Source: Nitrospira sp. CR1.2 (lineage in GTDB: Bacteria > Nitrospirota > Nitrospiria > Nitrospirales > Nitrospiraceae). From it: DNA of 64,000 bases. A program made the position numbers and the translations under genes. Position 1 is the stretch's first letter. Every line of letters begins with the position of its first letter. Of the stretch, positions 52,770 through 62,848 are shown piece by piece. Under the pieces are notes generated by a model, which did no database searches, was not told the DNA's origin, and was given only the letters and a program-made list of their open reading frames with translations. The stretch spans positions 1-64,000 of the forward strand of contig WIAG01000004.1 of NCBI GenBank assembly GCA_014055495.1, given 5' to 3'.

Positions 52770-53804
52770 ATGGCGACAGCACCACGCGGCTACTACGAAA
52801 CCCTGGGCATCCCGCGCGACGCCTCCGCCGACGACATCAAGAAGGCCTTTCGTCGTCGAGCGCGTGAGATCCATCCCGATCTCCACACCGGCGCCAAGAA
52901 GACGGAGATGGAGAAGAAGTTCAAGGAACTCAACGAAGCGCATGAGGTATTGTCCGATCCCGACAAACGGAAAAAATACGATCAGTACGGGCAGAACTGG
53001 GAACAGGCCGAGGCGTATGAAAGAGCCCGCCAGCAAGCAGGGAACCAAGCGGGGCGCGGCGGTCAGGCCGGCGGATTCAGCGGCGACTTCGGGGATATTT
53101 TCGAGACGTTTTTCGGCGGCCGTGGTCGTGGAGGTGGAGCAGGTACCGCGGGGTTTGCCGTCGATGGAGAGGACCTGGAAACCGACGTGCACCTCGGCAT
53201 CCGCGATGTCCTCACCGGCGTCACGCGACGGATCGACCTGACGGAGCGGGTCGCGTGCAAGGCCTGCGGCGGGAGCGCCATCGTGCGAGGACGCCCCTGC
53301 GTCGTCTGCGGAGGATCCGGCACACAGACGGAAAAGCGGACCATCGAAGTGCGCATTCCGGCCGGCGTGGAACACGACACCCGCGTGCGCATCGCGGGCA
53401 AGGGGCAGCCGGGAATCAACGGAGGCAGACCTGGTGATCTGTACCTGCGCGTCCATCTTCAAGCCAACGGCGTCTTCAGGCAGAAGGGCTCGGACATTCA
53501 GGTCACGCTCCCGGTCTGGCCTTGGGAAGCAGCCCTCGGCGCCGAAGTCATGGCTCCGACGCTGACGGAACCGGTGAAGGTCAAGATTCCTCCCGGCAGC
53601 AAAGCCGACAGCAAGCTGCGTTTGAAAGGTAAGGGGCTCCCCACTGCTACCGGCGAGCAGGGCGATCTGTTCCTGAAGCTGAAAATTGTCATGCCCACCA
53701 CCGTCTCCGACGAGGAGCGCGCGCTCTACGAACAACTCAGCCGTGGTCGCCACAGCGATCCGCGGGCCGAGATCCTCACCGCATCCAGACGCAGTTCATC
53801 CTAA
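52770..53804 (+). CDS. DnaJ-like co-chaperone with a half zinc finger
   Basis: A 344-residue J-domain protein. The J domain (residues 5-72) has the HPD motif in REIHPDLH. A Gly-rich linker (about 90-130) follows. The Cys-rich part has only CKACGG and CVVCGG, which is half of the four repeats in true DnaJ and enough for one zinc. The C-terminal substrate-binding domains are complete ([23 protein letters not shown] segment, then [10 protein letters not shown]). It is intermediate between DnaJ and CbpA. It would stimulate DnaK. The start has a weak AGGAACCGA upstream. Confidence 0.92.
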   Translation: MATAPRGYYETLGIPRDASADDIKKAFRRRAREIHPDLHTGAKKTEMEKKFKELNEAHEVLSDPDKRKKYDQYGQNWEQAEAYERARQQAGNQAGRGGQAGGFSGDFGDIFETFFGGRGRGGGAGTAGFAVDGEDLETDVHLGIRDVLTGVTRRIDLTERVACKACGGSAIVRGRPCVVCGGSGTQTEKRTIEVRIPAGVEHDTRVRIAGKGQPGINGGRPGDLYLRVHLQANGVFRQKGSDIQVTLPVWPWEAALGAEVMAPTLTEPVKVKIPPGSKADSKLRLKGKGLPTATGEQGDLFLKLKIVMPTTVSDEERALYEQLSRGRHSDPRAEILTASRRSSS

Positions 53805-53830
53805 GCAGCCCTCACGGAGGCCGGCCGTCC

Positions 53831-54478
53831 ATGACGTTGGTCGAATACGCGCTGCTCGCGTTCAGTTCGCTCTTCGTAATTGTCGATCCCATCGCCGTGG
53901 TCCCGGCCTTCCTCGCCATGACCCCGCGGGATTCCGTGGCCCAGCGGCTCCGAACCGCGCGTGTCGCCTGTCTCGTGACGGTCGGACTCCTGAGCGGATT
54001 CGCCCTGTTCGGCCAAGCCGTGCTCAGGCTGTTGGGCATTACCTTACCCGCCGTGCAAATCGCCGGCGGCCTCATCCTCTTGCTGGTTGCGCTGGACATG
54101 CTGCGCGCGCAACGCTCCACCGTGCAGGAGACGGCCGCGGAAACCGCCGCCGGTACCAGCAAAGACGACATTGCCATCACGCCGCTGGCCATCCCCATGT
54201 TGGCAGGACCGGCCGCCATCTCGACGGTGATTCTGCTGGAAACACAGGCCACCACCTGGATGCTGCGCGCCGTATTATTAGGATGCCTTGTACTGATCGG
54301 ATTGGCGAGTTACAGTATATTAGCGATCGGCGCACGCAGCGCCAAGTGGCTCAACCCCATCGCTGAGAAAATCATCGCACGACTGATGGGCCTGTTGCTC
54401 GCCGCGCTGGCCGTTCAGTTTATGGTGAATGCCCTCACCGGGGACCAAGGGCTGTTACGCAGGTTGACCGACCATTAA
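53831..54478 (+). CDS. MarC family membrane protein
   Basis: A 215-residue protein with six membrane segments. FSSLFVIVDPIAVVPAFLAMT and ITPLAIPMLAGPAAISTVIL are the paired NxxP/PxxxGP-like hallmarks of MarC. The family was once tied to multiple antibiotic resistance, but this was not confirmed; transport role is unknown. ACGGAGG lies before the ATG. It is 26 bp downstream of the DnaJ-like gene and 25 bp upstream of the Spy-like gene. Confidence 0.9.
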   Translation: MTLVEYALLAFSSLFVIVDPIAVVPAFLAMTPRDSVAQRLRTARVACLVTVGLLSGFALFGQAVLRLLGITLPAVQIAGGLILLLVALDMLRAQRSTVQETAAETAAGTSKDDIAITPLAIPMLAGPAAISTVILLETQATTWMLRAVLLGCLVLIGLASYSILAIGARSAKWLNPIAEKIIARLMGLLLAALAVQFMVNALTGDQGLLRRLTDH

Positions 54479-54503
54479 TCGCTCTCAACTCAAGGAGGAA
54501 CGA

Positions 54504-55103
54504 ATGACGACGAAACTGTTCACATTTGCCACCGCTTCGGCCATCGCCTGCGCGCTGACGATCTCTCCTGCCTGGGCGAATCCCGAAGGCGGATATGGCG
54601 GGCATGGCGGCGGGTACGAAAAAGATCGCCACGGCATGGGCAAGGCGATGATGGAAATGATGATGCATGGCGGCGCCGGCCACCTGATCCGGCACCTCCT
54701 GAAACACGAAAAAGACATCGGGCTGAGTGCCGACCAGGTCACCAAACTCAAGGATCTGCAGCTCAACCTCGATAAGAGCCGGATCAAGATGGAAGCCGAC
54801 ATCCAAGTGGCCGAACGGGAAGTGAAGGCCCTGACGGACGATGAGAAATCGGATATCGGCGCCATTGAAGCCAAACTGAAACAGAGCGCGGACGTGCAAA
54901 TCGGACTTCGGGTGCTGTCGGTGAAGACCAGGCGGGATGCTCTTGCGCTGCTGACTCCGGAACAACGCGCGAAGGAGCAGGCCGAGCATGACAAGATGAT
55001 GCAGCAGCACAAGGGCATGGGACAGGGCGCCCCGCACGGCAAGAATCCCCATGGCGGCAATCCCCACGGATCCAACCCGCATGGTGAGGCAAAGCCCCAA
55101 TAA
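54504..55103 (+). CDS. Spy/CpxP-like periplasmic protein with NPHG repeats
   Basis: A 199-residue exported protein. The signal peptide ends near PAWANPEG. A His/Met/Gly-rich stretch (residues 30-60, GGHGGGYEKDRHGMGKAMM) precedes helices with GLSADQVTKLKDLQ and ALLTPEQRAKEQ, the LTxxQ motifs of Spy/CpxP. The tail repeats NPHG three times. Spy-type proteins chaperone periplasmic proteins or sense metals; the His-rich parts suggest metal binding. AAGGAGGAACG precedes the ATG. It is likely cotranscribed with the PepSY-like gene. Confidence 0.8.
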   Translation: MTTKLFTFATASAIACALTISPAWANPEGGYGGHGGGYEKDRHGMGKAMMEMMMHGGAGHLIRHLLKHEKDIGLSADQVTKLKDLQLNLDKSRIKMEADIQVAEREVKALTDDEKSDIGAIEAKLKQSADVQIGLRVLSVKTRRDALALLTPEQRAKEQAEHDKMMQQHKGMGQGAPHGKNPHGGNPHGSNPHGEAKPQ

Positions 55104-55132
55104 CCGTGATCGAAACGAATCGGAGGTCACAC

Positions 55133-55492
55133 ATGAACAAGCACGTGGCAGTCCCCGCACTGATGATTGCGGCCCTGTGTCTCGCGACGACTCCCGCTTG
55201 GAGCGACAAGGGCCACAAGGGCAAGGACGAGAAGTGCGATGTCGCCGACTTGGTGAAGGATGCCAAGGTCACCATTGACCAGGCGATCAAGACCGCCCTG
55301 GACGCAGCCCCGGGCACGGCAGTCGAAGCTGAGCTTGAGAAGAAGCACGACAAGGCCGTCTGGGAAGTCGAAGTGCTCGGAGCCGACGGGAGGATGACGG
55401 AAGTGCATATCGATGCCGCCACCGGCGCCGTCATCGACAAAGAAGACAAACACGAGAAACACGAAAAGAAGAGCAAGAAAGAGAAACACTAG
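55133..55492 (+). CDS. small exported PepSY-like protein
   Basis: A 119-residue periplasmic protein. The signal peptide ends at PAWSDKG. The core (residues 45-95) has the PepSY pattern: AIKTALDAAPGTAVEAELEK, then VWEVEVLGADGRMTEVHIDA and TGAVID. The tail is Lys/His-rich. PepSY domains inhibit proteases or bind metal in the envelope. CGGAGGTCACAC precedes the ATG at 55133. It is followed by a strong hairpin, which closes the MarC-Spy-PepSY run. Confidence 0.82.
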   Translation: MNKHVAVPALMIAALCLATTPAWSDKGHKGKDEKCDVADLVKDAKVTIDQAIKTALDAAPGTAVEAELEKKHDKAVWEVEVLGADGRMTEVHIDAATGAVIDKEDKHEKHEKKSKKEKH

Positions 55493-55497
55493 CGCGC

Positions 55498-55537
55498 GAG
55501 CGGCAGGGTTGCGCCCTTCAGCGCCGCCCTGCCGCTC
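55498..55537. terminator. hairpin after the PepSY-like gene
   Basis: GAGCGGCAGGG and CCCTGCCGCTC form a perfect 11-bp stem with an 18-nt loop that can itself pair (GCGCC). There is no T-run after it. Confidence 0.55.
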
Positions 55538-55714
55538 CATCTGGGTTCATTCCCTCCCCCGCATTCTCTTCTCTTCACGCCCCTTGCATATCCGGGCTGT
55601 ACGCACGCACGGCAGATTGACCCTCCACGCCCATCTATGCGAAAGTTTGCGATCCATCTGCACACGTACGCTACTGAACGGCAGTTTTCCGATCCCGTAA
55701 CTGAAGGAGTTTCC

Positions 55715-57388
55715 ATGACGACCGACCCTCGACACAAAAGCCACAATCTGCTCGACGGACCGGGCCGCGCGCCGGCCCGCGCCATGCTGAAAGCCGTCGG
55801 CTTTACCGATGCAGACCTCGAACGCCCGCTGATCGGCGTCGCCAACACCTGGATTGAAGTGATGCCCTGCAACTTTCATCTGCGCCGGTTATCGGAGCGG
55901 GTCAAGGCCGGCATCCGCGCGGCAGGCGGCACCCCGATCGAATACAACACCATCGCGGTCTCCGACGGTATTTCCATGGGCACCGAGGGCATGAAGGCGT
56001 CGCTCATCAGCCGCGAGGTCATCGCCGATTCCATCGAGCTCGTCGCGCGTGGACATTTGTTCGACGGCGTCGTGGCCCTCTCGGGATGCGACAAGACTAT
56101 TCCCGGCACCGTCATGGCACTCTGTCGATTGAACGTACCCTCGCTCATGCTCTACGGCGGCTCCATCATGCCGGGACAGTTCCAGGGACACGACGTGACC
56201 ATTCAAGATGTCTTTGAGGCAGTCGGCAAACATGCGTCCGGCAAAATGTCGAATGCCGAATTGAAAGACTTGGAGGACCATGCCTGCCCTGGGCCCGGCG
56301 CCTGCGGCGGACAATTCACTGCCAATACCATGGCCATTGCGTTTGAGTTCCTCGGGATCTCGCCGATGGGCCGCAACGGCGTGCCGGCCATGGACCAACG
56401 CAAGGATGACGTGGCGTTCGAATGCGGCAAGCTGGTCATGGACCTGCTCAAGAAAGACATCCGCCCCAAACAGATCATCACGCGTCGGTCTATCGAGAAT
56501 GCCATCGCCGCGGTGGCGACGACCGGCGGGTCGACGAATGCGGTGCTACACCTGCTGGCTGTGGCGCGCGAAATGGGCGTGCGCCTCACCATCGACGATT
56601 TCGACAAGATCAATCGGAAGGTGCCGCTGTTGGCAGACCTGAAGCCAGGCGGTCGCTTCACGGCTGCGGATCTCTATGCGGCCGGAGGCACCACCCTGGT
56701 GGCCAAACGGTTGGTCGATGCCAAGATCTTGCACCCGGACCAGATCACCGTCAGCGGACGGACGATCGGCGAAGAGGCCAAGTCTGCCACAGAGCAGCCG
56801 AACCAGCAGGTCTTGCGGCCGCTCACACAGCCGATCAAGCTGACCGGTGGGCTGGTGATTCTGAAGGGCAACCTGGCTCCGGATGGATGCGTGGTGAAAG
56901 TGGCCGGACACTCCATCATGCATTTCAGCGGACCGGCCAAGGTGTACGAGCGCGAAGAAGATGCCTTCAAGGCCGTGCAGGCGGGAAAGATCAAGGCCGG
57001 CGATGTCGTCGTGATTCGTTACGAAGGACCGTCCGGCGGTCCCGGTATGAGGGAGATGTTGGGTGTCACTGCCGCAATCGTCGGCGCCGGACTCGGTGAT
57101 TCCGTCGCGCTGCTCACCGATGGACGCTTCTCAGGAGCTACTCACGGCCTCATGGCCGGGCACGTGGCCCCGGAAGCCATCAAGGGCGGTCCGATCGGAG
57201 CCGTGAAAACCGGTGATATCATCACGTTCGACATTGCCAAGCGGCGGCTGGATGTCAATGTGACGCAGAAGGAACTCGCCTCACGCCTGAAGAAGGTCAA
57301 ACACCCGGCACCCCGCTACCTGTCCGGCGTGATGGGCAAGTATGCCCGCCACGTTTCTTCCGCCTCCGAAGGTGCGGTGACCAATTAA
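55715..57388 (+). CDS. ilvD: dihydroxy-acid dehydratase
   Basis: A 557-residue Fe-S dehydratase of the IlvD/Edd family. [17 protein letters not shown] and [16 protein letters not shown] hold cluster cysteines, and the C-terminal [19 protein letters not shown] and [15 protein letters not shown] belong to the product-side domain. It converts dihydroxy acids to keto acids in valine, leucine and isoleucine synthesis. GAAGGAG precedes the ATG at 55715. The exported protein gene follows after 2 nt, but a shared function is not obvious. Confidence 0.96.
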   Translation: MTTDPRHKSHNLLDGPGRAPARAMLKAVGFTDADLERPLIGVANTWIEVMPCNFHLRRLSERVKAGIRAAGGTPIEYNTIAVSDGISMGTEGMKASLISREVIADSIELVARGHLFDGVVALSGCDKTIPGTVMALCRLNVPSLMLYGGSIMPGQFQGHDVTIQDVFEAVGKHASGKMSNAELKDLEDHACPGPGACGGQFTANTMAIAFEFLGISPMGRNGVPAMDQRKDDVAFECGKLVMDLLKKDIRPKQIITRRSIENAIAAVATTGGSTNAVLHLLAVAREMGVRLTIDDFDKINRKVPLLADLKPGGRFTAADLYAAGGTTLVAKRLVDAKILHPDQITVSGRTIGEEAKSATEQPNQQVLRPLTQPIKLTGGLVILKGNLAPDGCVVKVAGHSIMHFSGPAKVYEREEDAFKAVQAGKIKAGDVVVIRYEGPSGGPGMREMLGVTAAIVGAGLGDSVALLTDGRFSGATHGLMAGHVAPEAIKGGPIGAVKTGDIITFDIAKRRLDVNVTQKELASRLKKVKHPAPRYLSGVMGKYARHVSSASEGAVTN

Positions 57389-57390
57389 CC

Positions 57391-58299
57391 ATGGCGATCT
57401 TGCCTCGATGGGGTTTCGCGGCGGCGATTTTCGCCGCCGCCTGCCTCCTCGGTGCACACGCCTCCGCAGCGCCCCCCGCACCGCACCAGAGCCTCTGTAC
57501 CGACTGGCAGAGCCGCCATCCCCAGTGGATCTGGTGCGACGACTTTGAAGTCGATCGGCTCAGCAGCTATTTCGAATACGACATCCGGCACGGCCGGTTC
57601 GTTCGTGAGGCCGGAGCGGGCGTCGGGTCCTCAACCGGCATGCGGGCAGAATACCTGCCCGGCGATCCACACGGAGGCTCGCTCCACCTGGCCTTCGGCA
57701 AGACGCCGAGCGCGTACATGAAACCGGTGGATGCCGGGACTGCCGTATATCGCGACATCTATTGGCGGTTCGATCTGCGCTTGCAACCGGGTTGGACCGG
57801 CGGCGGGGCCGACAAACTCACACGAGCGACGATCCTGTCGAGCGACCGGTTCGCGCAGGCGGCCATCGGCCATCTATGGAGCGGCAGCCTGCCCAGCTCC
57901 GATCCTGAGCGGCTGTACCTCGATCCCGCATCCGGCACCGATGAATTCGGCGCTCTGCGTACCACCACCTACAACGATTTTCCCCGCTTGCGGTGGCTCG
58001 GGGCCGCCGGAGGCGAAACGCCGTTATTCAATCCGTCCCGTATCGGCGGATGGTATTGCATCGAAGTCCATATGCAACTGAACCAAGGCGACGCCGGCGA
58101 CGGCCTGTTTGAATATTGGATCGACGATCACCTCGAAGCGCAGCGAACCGGCCTGAATTGGATCGGCACCTACAGTGACTATGGCATCAACGCCGTATAC
58201 CTGGAACAGTATTGGACTTCGGTTCCGTTCAGCCAGGTTCAACAACGCTACTGGGATAACTTCGTGGTCTCCACCGCTCGTATCGGATGTGCCCGGTGA
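57391..58299 (+). CDS. secreted protein, possible polysaccharide-lyase-like beta-jellyroll
   Basis: A 302-residue protein with a signal peptide ending near ASAAPPA. Predicted fold is an all-beta jellyroll: WCDDFEVDRLSSYFEYD at the start and GGWYCIEVHMQLNQGDAGDG near residue 222-241 resemble the concanavalin-like domain of polysaccharide lyases and LamG proteins. Catalytic residues could not be assigned. It lies 2 nt after ilvD, without an own promoter. Homologues elsewhere are usually annotated as hypothetical. Confidence 0.6.
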   Translation: MAILPRWGFAAAIFAAACLLGAHASAAPPAPHQSLCTDWQSRHPQWIWCDDFEVDRLSSYFEYDIRHGRFVREAGAGVGSSTGMRAEYLPGDPHGGSLHLAFGKTPSAYMKPVDAGTAVYRDIYWRFDLRLQPGWTGGGADKLTRATILSSDRFAQAAIGHLWSGSLPSSDPERLYLDPASGTDEFGALRTTTYNDFPRLRWLGAAGGETPLFNPSRIGGWYCIEVHMQLNQGDAGDGLFEYWIDDHLEAQRTGLNWIGTYSDYGINAVYLEQYWTSVPFSQVQQRYWDNFVVSTARIGCAR

Positions 58300-58397
58300 C
58301 CGGACATACCGGCAACACAGTCCACGGATGACCGGAAAGAGTTAACCGATTCTTGAGCTACCGACTCGCCCGACTGGTGTAGACTGCGCTCCCACCT

Positions 58398-60539
58398 ATG
58401 ATGGCACCGCGACGCAACGCTTCAGACTCACAGGTACCGGCCCCGCCCGCTTCACCAGACGGCAGCCGGCCCATGACCAATGATCTGTCCCGTCCCGAAT
58501 GGTTCATCAATCGCGAGTTGAGCCTCCTGGAATTTAACCGCCGGGTCCTCGATCTCGCGAAAGATCCGAAAGTTCCTCTGCTGGAGCGGTTGAAATACCT
58601 CTGCATCGTCAGTTCCAATCTGGATGAATTTTTCGAAGTGCGCGTCGCCGGTCTCAAGGAGCAGGTGACGCACGGGGCCGAGCAGCGAGGCGCCGACGGC
58701 CTCACGCCGTCCGAACTCCTGAGCCGCATTGCTGTGCTCACTCACCAATTGGTGCACGAGCAATATCATGTCCTGAATCACTCGCTGATTCCGAAGCTCG
58801 CCGAAGAACGTATCCGGTTTTTGAAGCGGGCCGACTGGATGCCGGCGCACATTCGCTGGATGCGCCGCTTCTTTTCGCGGGAGTTGCTGCCGCTCCTGAG
58901 CCCGGTCGCCCTCGATCCTGCGCATCCGTTTCCGAAACTCCTCAACAAGAGTCTGAATTTTCTGGTCACACTCGAAGGCACGGATGCCTTCGGCCGGCCC
59001 AACGGGACCGCGATCGTCCAGGTCCCGCGCTCACTCCCGCGCGTGATTCACCTGCCGGTGCGCAACGCCGCCTGGCCGCACGATTTTGCATTCCTGTCGT
59101 CGGTCATCCACGCCTTCGTCCATCAGCTCTTTCCCGGCATGCAAGTCACGGGTTGTTACCAGTTTCGGGTGACGAGAAACAGCAATCTCTTCGTCGACGA
59201 GGAAGATGTCGATGATCTTCGGCGTGCGCTGGAGGGGCAGTTGCCCGATCGCCGCTTTGGCGACGAGGTGCGGCTGGAAGTGGCGGACAACTGCCCTCCC
59301 GATCTGGTCTATTTTCTGCGGGAACAGTTTCATCTCGACGCGCGCGACATCTACCAATGCCACGGGCCGGTGAACTTACACCGGCTGATGGCCGTGCCGG
59401 ACCTCATCGACCGACCGGATTTGAAGTTCACCCCCTTCACACCCAGCGTGCCGACGACGCCGGTGCCCAGCGAGGACTGGTTCGACGCCATCAGGCAGGG
59501 GGACATCCTACTGCATCATCCCTATCAGTCGTTCACTCCAGTGACGGAATTTCTCCGCCAGGCCGCGACAGATCCCCACGTGTTGACCATCAAACAAACG
59601 TTGTATCGGACCGGCGCCGATTCAGCCATCGTGCAATCATTGGTGGATGCGGCACGCGGCGGAAAAGAAGTCACCGTCGTCATCGAGCTACGGGCTCGAT
59701 TCGACGAAGAAGCCAATATCGAACTGGCGCATGACTTGGAAGAGGCCGGCGCCCATGTCGTGTATGGAGTCGTCGGACTCAAGACCCATGCGAAGATGAG
59801 TCTGGTGCTCCGGCGAGAGGGCCGGCTCCTGCGCAGTTACACCCACCTCGGAACCGGCAACTACCATGCCCGCAACGCGAAACTCTATACGGATTTCGGC
59901 CTGCTCACCTGCGATGCGGCAATCGGACGGGATGTCCGGACGGTCTTTCAACAACTCACCTCTCTTGGGCAGCCGGGTCGCCTCAAACATTTGCTGCAAT
60001 CGCCGTTTACGTTGCATGCCACGCTTCTGAAATGGATCGGACGTGAAACCGACCGTGCAAAACAGGGCAAACCGGCCCACATCATCGCGAAGATGAATGC
60101 GCTCCTGGAACCGCAGATCATTCGCGCATTGTACAAAGCCTCCCAAGCCGGCGTGAAAGTCGATCTGATCGTCCGTGGCCCCTGCGCCTTACGGCCCGGC
60201 ATCCCCGGCTTGTCGGAACATATCCGCGTGCGTTCGATCATCGGCCGGTTTCTTGAGCACAGCCGAATCTTTTACTTTTTGAACGACGGCGACGACCGGG
60301 TCTTTCTTTCCAGCGCCGACTGGATGGATCGCAATTTCTTTCGACGGATCGAAGTTGCGTTTCCCGTGTTGGATAAGATTCTACGGCAACGGGTGATCGA
60401 CGAGGGCCTCCGCCCCTTCCTCGAAGACAATACGCACGCCTGGATCCTCCATCGAGACGGCACCTACCAGCGACAGTCGCCGGGACGCCGATCCCCGCGC
60501 TCGGCCCAACAGGGCTTGATGACCACACTGGTCACGTAG
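58398..60539 (+). CDS. ppk: polyphosphate kinase 1
   Basis: A 713-residue enzyme of normal length. PEWFINRELSLLEFNRRVL starts the N domain, and the H of LKTHAKMSLVLRR (H464) is the phosphorylated histidine; H621 in FLEHSRI corresponds to the second catalytic His. The SADWMDRNFFRR segment is also conserved. PPK1 makes long polyphosphate from ATP at the membrane. The first 25 residues are Pro/Ser-rich, so a start at 58473 (MTNDLSRP) is possible; neither has a clear ribosome-binding site. Confidence 0.95.
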   Translation: MMAPRRNASDSQVPAPPASPDGSRPMTNDLSRPEWFINRELSLLEFNRRVLDLAKDPKVPLLERLKYLCIVSSNLDEFFEVRVAGLKEQVTHGAEQRGADGLTPSELLSRIAVLTHQLVHEQYHVLNHSLIPKLAEERIRFLKRADWMPAHIRWMRRFFSRELLPLLSPVALDPAHPFPKLLNKSLNFLVTLEGTDAFGRPNGTAIVQVPRSLPRVIHLPVRNAAWPHDFAFLSSVIHAFVHQLFPGMQVTGCYQFRVTRNSNLFVDEEDVDDLRRALEGQLPDRRFGDEVRLEVADNCPPDLVYFLREQFHLDARDIYQCHGPVNLHRLMAVPDLIDRPDLKFTPFTPSVPTTPVPSEDWFDAIRQGDILLHHPYQSFTPVTEFLRQAATDPHVLTIKQTLYRTGADSAIVQSLVDAARGGKEVTVVIELRARFDEEANIELAHDLEEAGAHVVYGVVGLKTHAKMSLVLRREGRLLRSYTHLGTGNYHARNAKLYTDFGLLTCDAAIGRDVRTVFQQLTSLGQPGRLKHLLQSPFTLHATLLKWIGRETDRAKQGKPAHIIAKMNALLEPQIIRALYKASQAGVKVDLIVRGPCALRPGIPGLSEHIRVRSIIGRFLEHSRIFYFLNDGDDRVFLSSADWMDRNFFRRIEVAFPVLDKILRQRVIDEGLRPFLEDNTHAWILHRDGTYQRQSPGRRSPRSAQQGLMTTLVT

Positions 60540-60676
60540 AGCAGCCGGCCCCGCCGTTCCGGTTTACCCCCAACACGTCGTATTAACGCCGTCTTAACCT
60601 CTCACTTATGTCCCTGTCGCTTCCCCGGTGTACGCTCCTCGACACTACTCCCACGTAGCCTATTGAGGAGGTTGTC

Positions 60677-61069
60677 ATGGAGAGAACAGGAACAGGTCGC
60701 TTGCGCTCCCGTCGCCAGGCCTTTCGATCCATCCGCCGGCAATTATTACACGAGCGCGACAGGCTGTTGCTTCAGACGAGCGCCAGACGCCCCGATCAGA
60801 CCACGTGCGAACCCGCAGCCGACGTACTGGACGTGGCCGCCTCCGAGCGGGACGTCTTATTCGACGATCTCATGGCACAACGCGCCCATCTCAAACTTCA
60901 GCAGGTCGAGCGCGCGCTCCTTCGTCTGGACGATACCTCCTACGGTGTGTGCCACCTCTGTCGCACCGATATCCCCTTACCTCGCCTTCGCGCACAACCG
61001 GATGCCACGTTGTGTATTCCGTGTAAGACGGAATGTGAAGATCGCATTCTGATGGTGAGCAGAAGATAA
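60677..61069 (+). CDS. DksA/TraR-type zinc-finger protein
   Basis: A 130-residue protein. An Arg-rich N-terminus and helical hairpin (DDLMAQRAHLKLQQVERALLR) are followed by a C4 zinc finger, YGVCHLCRTDIPLPRLRAQP with the second CIPCK pair. This is the DksA/TraR layout; DksA enters the RNA polymerase secondary channel. Acidic residues at the hairpin tip are few, so the activity may differ. ATTGAGGAGG precedes the ATG. A related smaller gene lies at 61486. Confidence 0.85.
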   Translation: MERTGTGRLRSRRQAFRSIRRQLLHERDRLLLQTSARRPDQTTCEPAADVLDVAASERDVLFDDLMAQRAHLKLQQVERALLRLDDTSYGVCHLCRTDIPLPRLRAQPDATLCIPCKTECEDRILMVSRR

Positions 61070-61485
61070 ATGACCTTCCGTCCCCCCGTACCGGTTTATT
61101 CGAGAACGTCGATGGGTATTGGGAGTTGAGCTGCGTCCACCTCTCCGCACCTCTCTCCCGGGCTGTTCCCCTCTTCTGAGCCGGAGCGGGACAGCCTTCC
61201 CATTCGTTCGACCACAGGGCCGATGGTGCCGGGCGTGCAGTCCGACCCAGCCTTCTGTGATATCCTCCTTTATGTTACAGAGATGCTGCACACCGGGCAG
61301 GATACGCGAGCACACGAAGAGACATGGGCGTCGCCGATTCATCACACCTCCCATCCATCGGACGACCGGAGAAGCAGAGAAGACGGCACACAATGGGCTC
61401 GAATACAGAGATCGAACAGAGGGCAGGGGTGTACGGCGGGAGGGCGAACGGAGTCCCGTCGACACCGACTAGTTGTCACCGTCGG
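61070..61485. other. intergenic region between two DksA-type genes
   Basis: About 415 bases. One hairpin (61161-61196) is present. Overlapping frames on both strands exist but none has both a start signal and coding character. Confidence 0.4.
61161..61196. terminator. hairpin downstream of the DksA-type gene
   Basis: GGCTGTTCCC and GGGACAGCC pair over 9 bp with one bulged T; the loop is 17 nt. It is 92 bp after the stop and lacks a T-run. Confidence 0.35.
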
Positions 61486-61701
61486 TCACAACGCGTCGGC
61501 AGCAAGGCGCTCGATGCGTTCGGCGATACACGTCGGGCAGAGCGTGGCTTGCGATCGCCGGCGCGACGGCACGATGGGAATCTCTTTCCAACACTCCCGG
61601 CATGGACTCGTGGCGAGCATGGGCGAAGTTCGAAGCGACAGGACATCTTGACGGCGGGGACGAGACCGATAGATCTGAATACCTCGGTGTACGAGTCGCA
61701 T
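61486..61701 (-). CDS. truncated DksA-type zinc-finger protein
   Basis: A 71-residue protein. CRECWKEIPIVPSRRRSQAT and the CPTC pair that follows match the C-terminal zinc finger of DksA/TraR proteins (CxxC-17-CxxC). The long hairpin of DksA is missing, so it resembles short TraR-like forms, which can still bind RNA polymerase. AGGAGGGAGATC precedes the ATG, a very good site, so the short form is likely real and not a relic. It is convergent with the larger DksA-type gene. Confidence 0.7.
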   Translation of the reverse strand: MRLVHRGIQIYRSRPRRQDVLSLRTSPMLATSPCRECWKEIPIVPSRRRSQATLCPTCIAERIERLAADAL

Positions 61702-61814
61702 GATCTCCCTCCTGTGCTGGCAGTGACCGTGTCAAGACCAGCCTACAAGACGGACATCACACCCACGTCCGGAGAAGGTAAACCTTATGTTAACAGGCAC
61801 AGCTGACCTTCCCC

Positions 61815-62564
61815 CTATCGAGGGGACGGACGGCGATCGATCACAGGCGCCCAGGATGGTTCAAGATCGCGCTTGGCAGTGGCGAGAAAGCGGGCTTCGG
61901 CGTCGACATCTCGACTTCCTCGCTTGACGCCGACCGTATGGACGGCGAAGTAGGCCGGTGTCCCCAGGACCTGAAGATCGGCGACGACCTGGGCGAGCGG
62001 TTTTCCCCAAAATGCCTCGAAGTAATGCTCCTGTACCTCGTCGGCGGCCTTCTCCTGCAGCACCATCGTCGAGGCCCCCACTTCATACTCCCCCATGAAC
62101 GCGATAGACCCGGGCGCGACGGTCGTGTCGCTTTGGGCCACAACCGGCTTCGGCAGAAGGAACAGGGTCACTTCCCGCACCTTGCCGAACCCTTTCTCCG
62201 AGGTGCTGAAGGCCACGGCCGCGTATCGCCCAGGTGGGACATTCTGCACATAAACCGTCCCGCCACCGCCGCTGCCGGGCGGCGGCGCCACAATGCTCGT
62301 CGGAATCAACTTCGTCCCCTGAAACAGATCACGATCCTTCTCGATCTTCACCAGATAGAGTCGATCTTCCGTATTCGGCACCCAGGCGGGACTCTTGATG
62401 GTCAGACCGATCACGGCACTCTGCTGATCCACCGGTTTGGTGATGTGCACCGGTGAGACAAACTCTCCGGCGAGCAGCTGAAACTGCTTCTTCGGGCGTT
62501 TTCCGGCACAGGCTACGCCGGAGAGCAACGCCATGGCCATTATCACGATCAACAGTCTCTTCAT
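61815..62564 (-). CDS. exported protein of unknown function, probable lipoprotein
   Basis: A 249-residue protein. The signal peptide runs to LLSGVACAGKR; Cys could be lipidated though Gly at -3 is not ideal. The mature part is beta-rich (VIGLTIKSPAWVPNTEDRLY, then YVQNVPPGRYAAVAFS) and contains a Gly/Pro linker. No family was recognised. GGAGGGGAC precedes the ATG at 62564. It stands alone, with about 280 bp to the TPR gene upstream. Confidence 0.65.
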   Translation of the reverse strand: MKRLLIVIMAMALLSGVACAGKRPKKQFQLLAGEFVSPVHITKPVDQQSAVIGLTIKSPAWVPNTEDRLYLVKIEKDRDLFQGTKLIPTSIVAPPPGSGGGGTVYVQNVPPGRYAAVAFSTSEKGFGKVREVTLFLLPKPVVAQSDTTVAPGSIAFMGEYEVGASTMVLQEKAADEVQEHYFEAFWGKPLAQVVADLQVLGTPAYFAVHTVGVKRGSRDVDAEARFLATAKRDLEPSWAPVIDRRPSPR

Positions 62565-62615
62565 GAATGTCCCCTCCAGCAGGATGCGGATTGCTGCCTG
62601 ATCGACACCGAACAA

Positions 62616-62848
62616 GAGTGACGTGCGCTGTATGGCCCGACCATCGAGTGTTCCCCCGGCCTGCTACGTGGAATCAAGTGGCCCGGCAGCCCCAGTGTAG
62701 GAGATTCGACGATGCCTCTCAATAGGTACTTCTGTGGGGATCGAACGGTCACCGGTTCAAAATGTCCGACGGCAGGTGTGACGGAGACGTGCTGGCTGAG
62801 CAGGATGTTCGGCGCAATGGATCGATGGATCAAGGGGCAGGAGGAGAA
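62616..62848. other. intergenic region, no gene seen
   Basis: No reading frame, repeat or promoter of note was recognised in this stretch. Confidence 0.3.

Noticed and set aside
60977..61465. A 162-codon minus-strand frame between the DksA-type genes with CSRILPGVQHLC, faintly like a CxxC sensor tail
   Set aside because: It overlaps the end of the real DksA-type gene, is very Arg-rich, and the Cys spacing does not fit known sensor tails.
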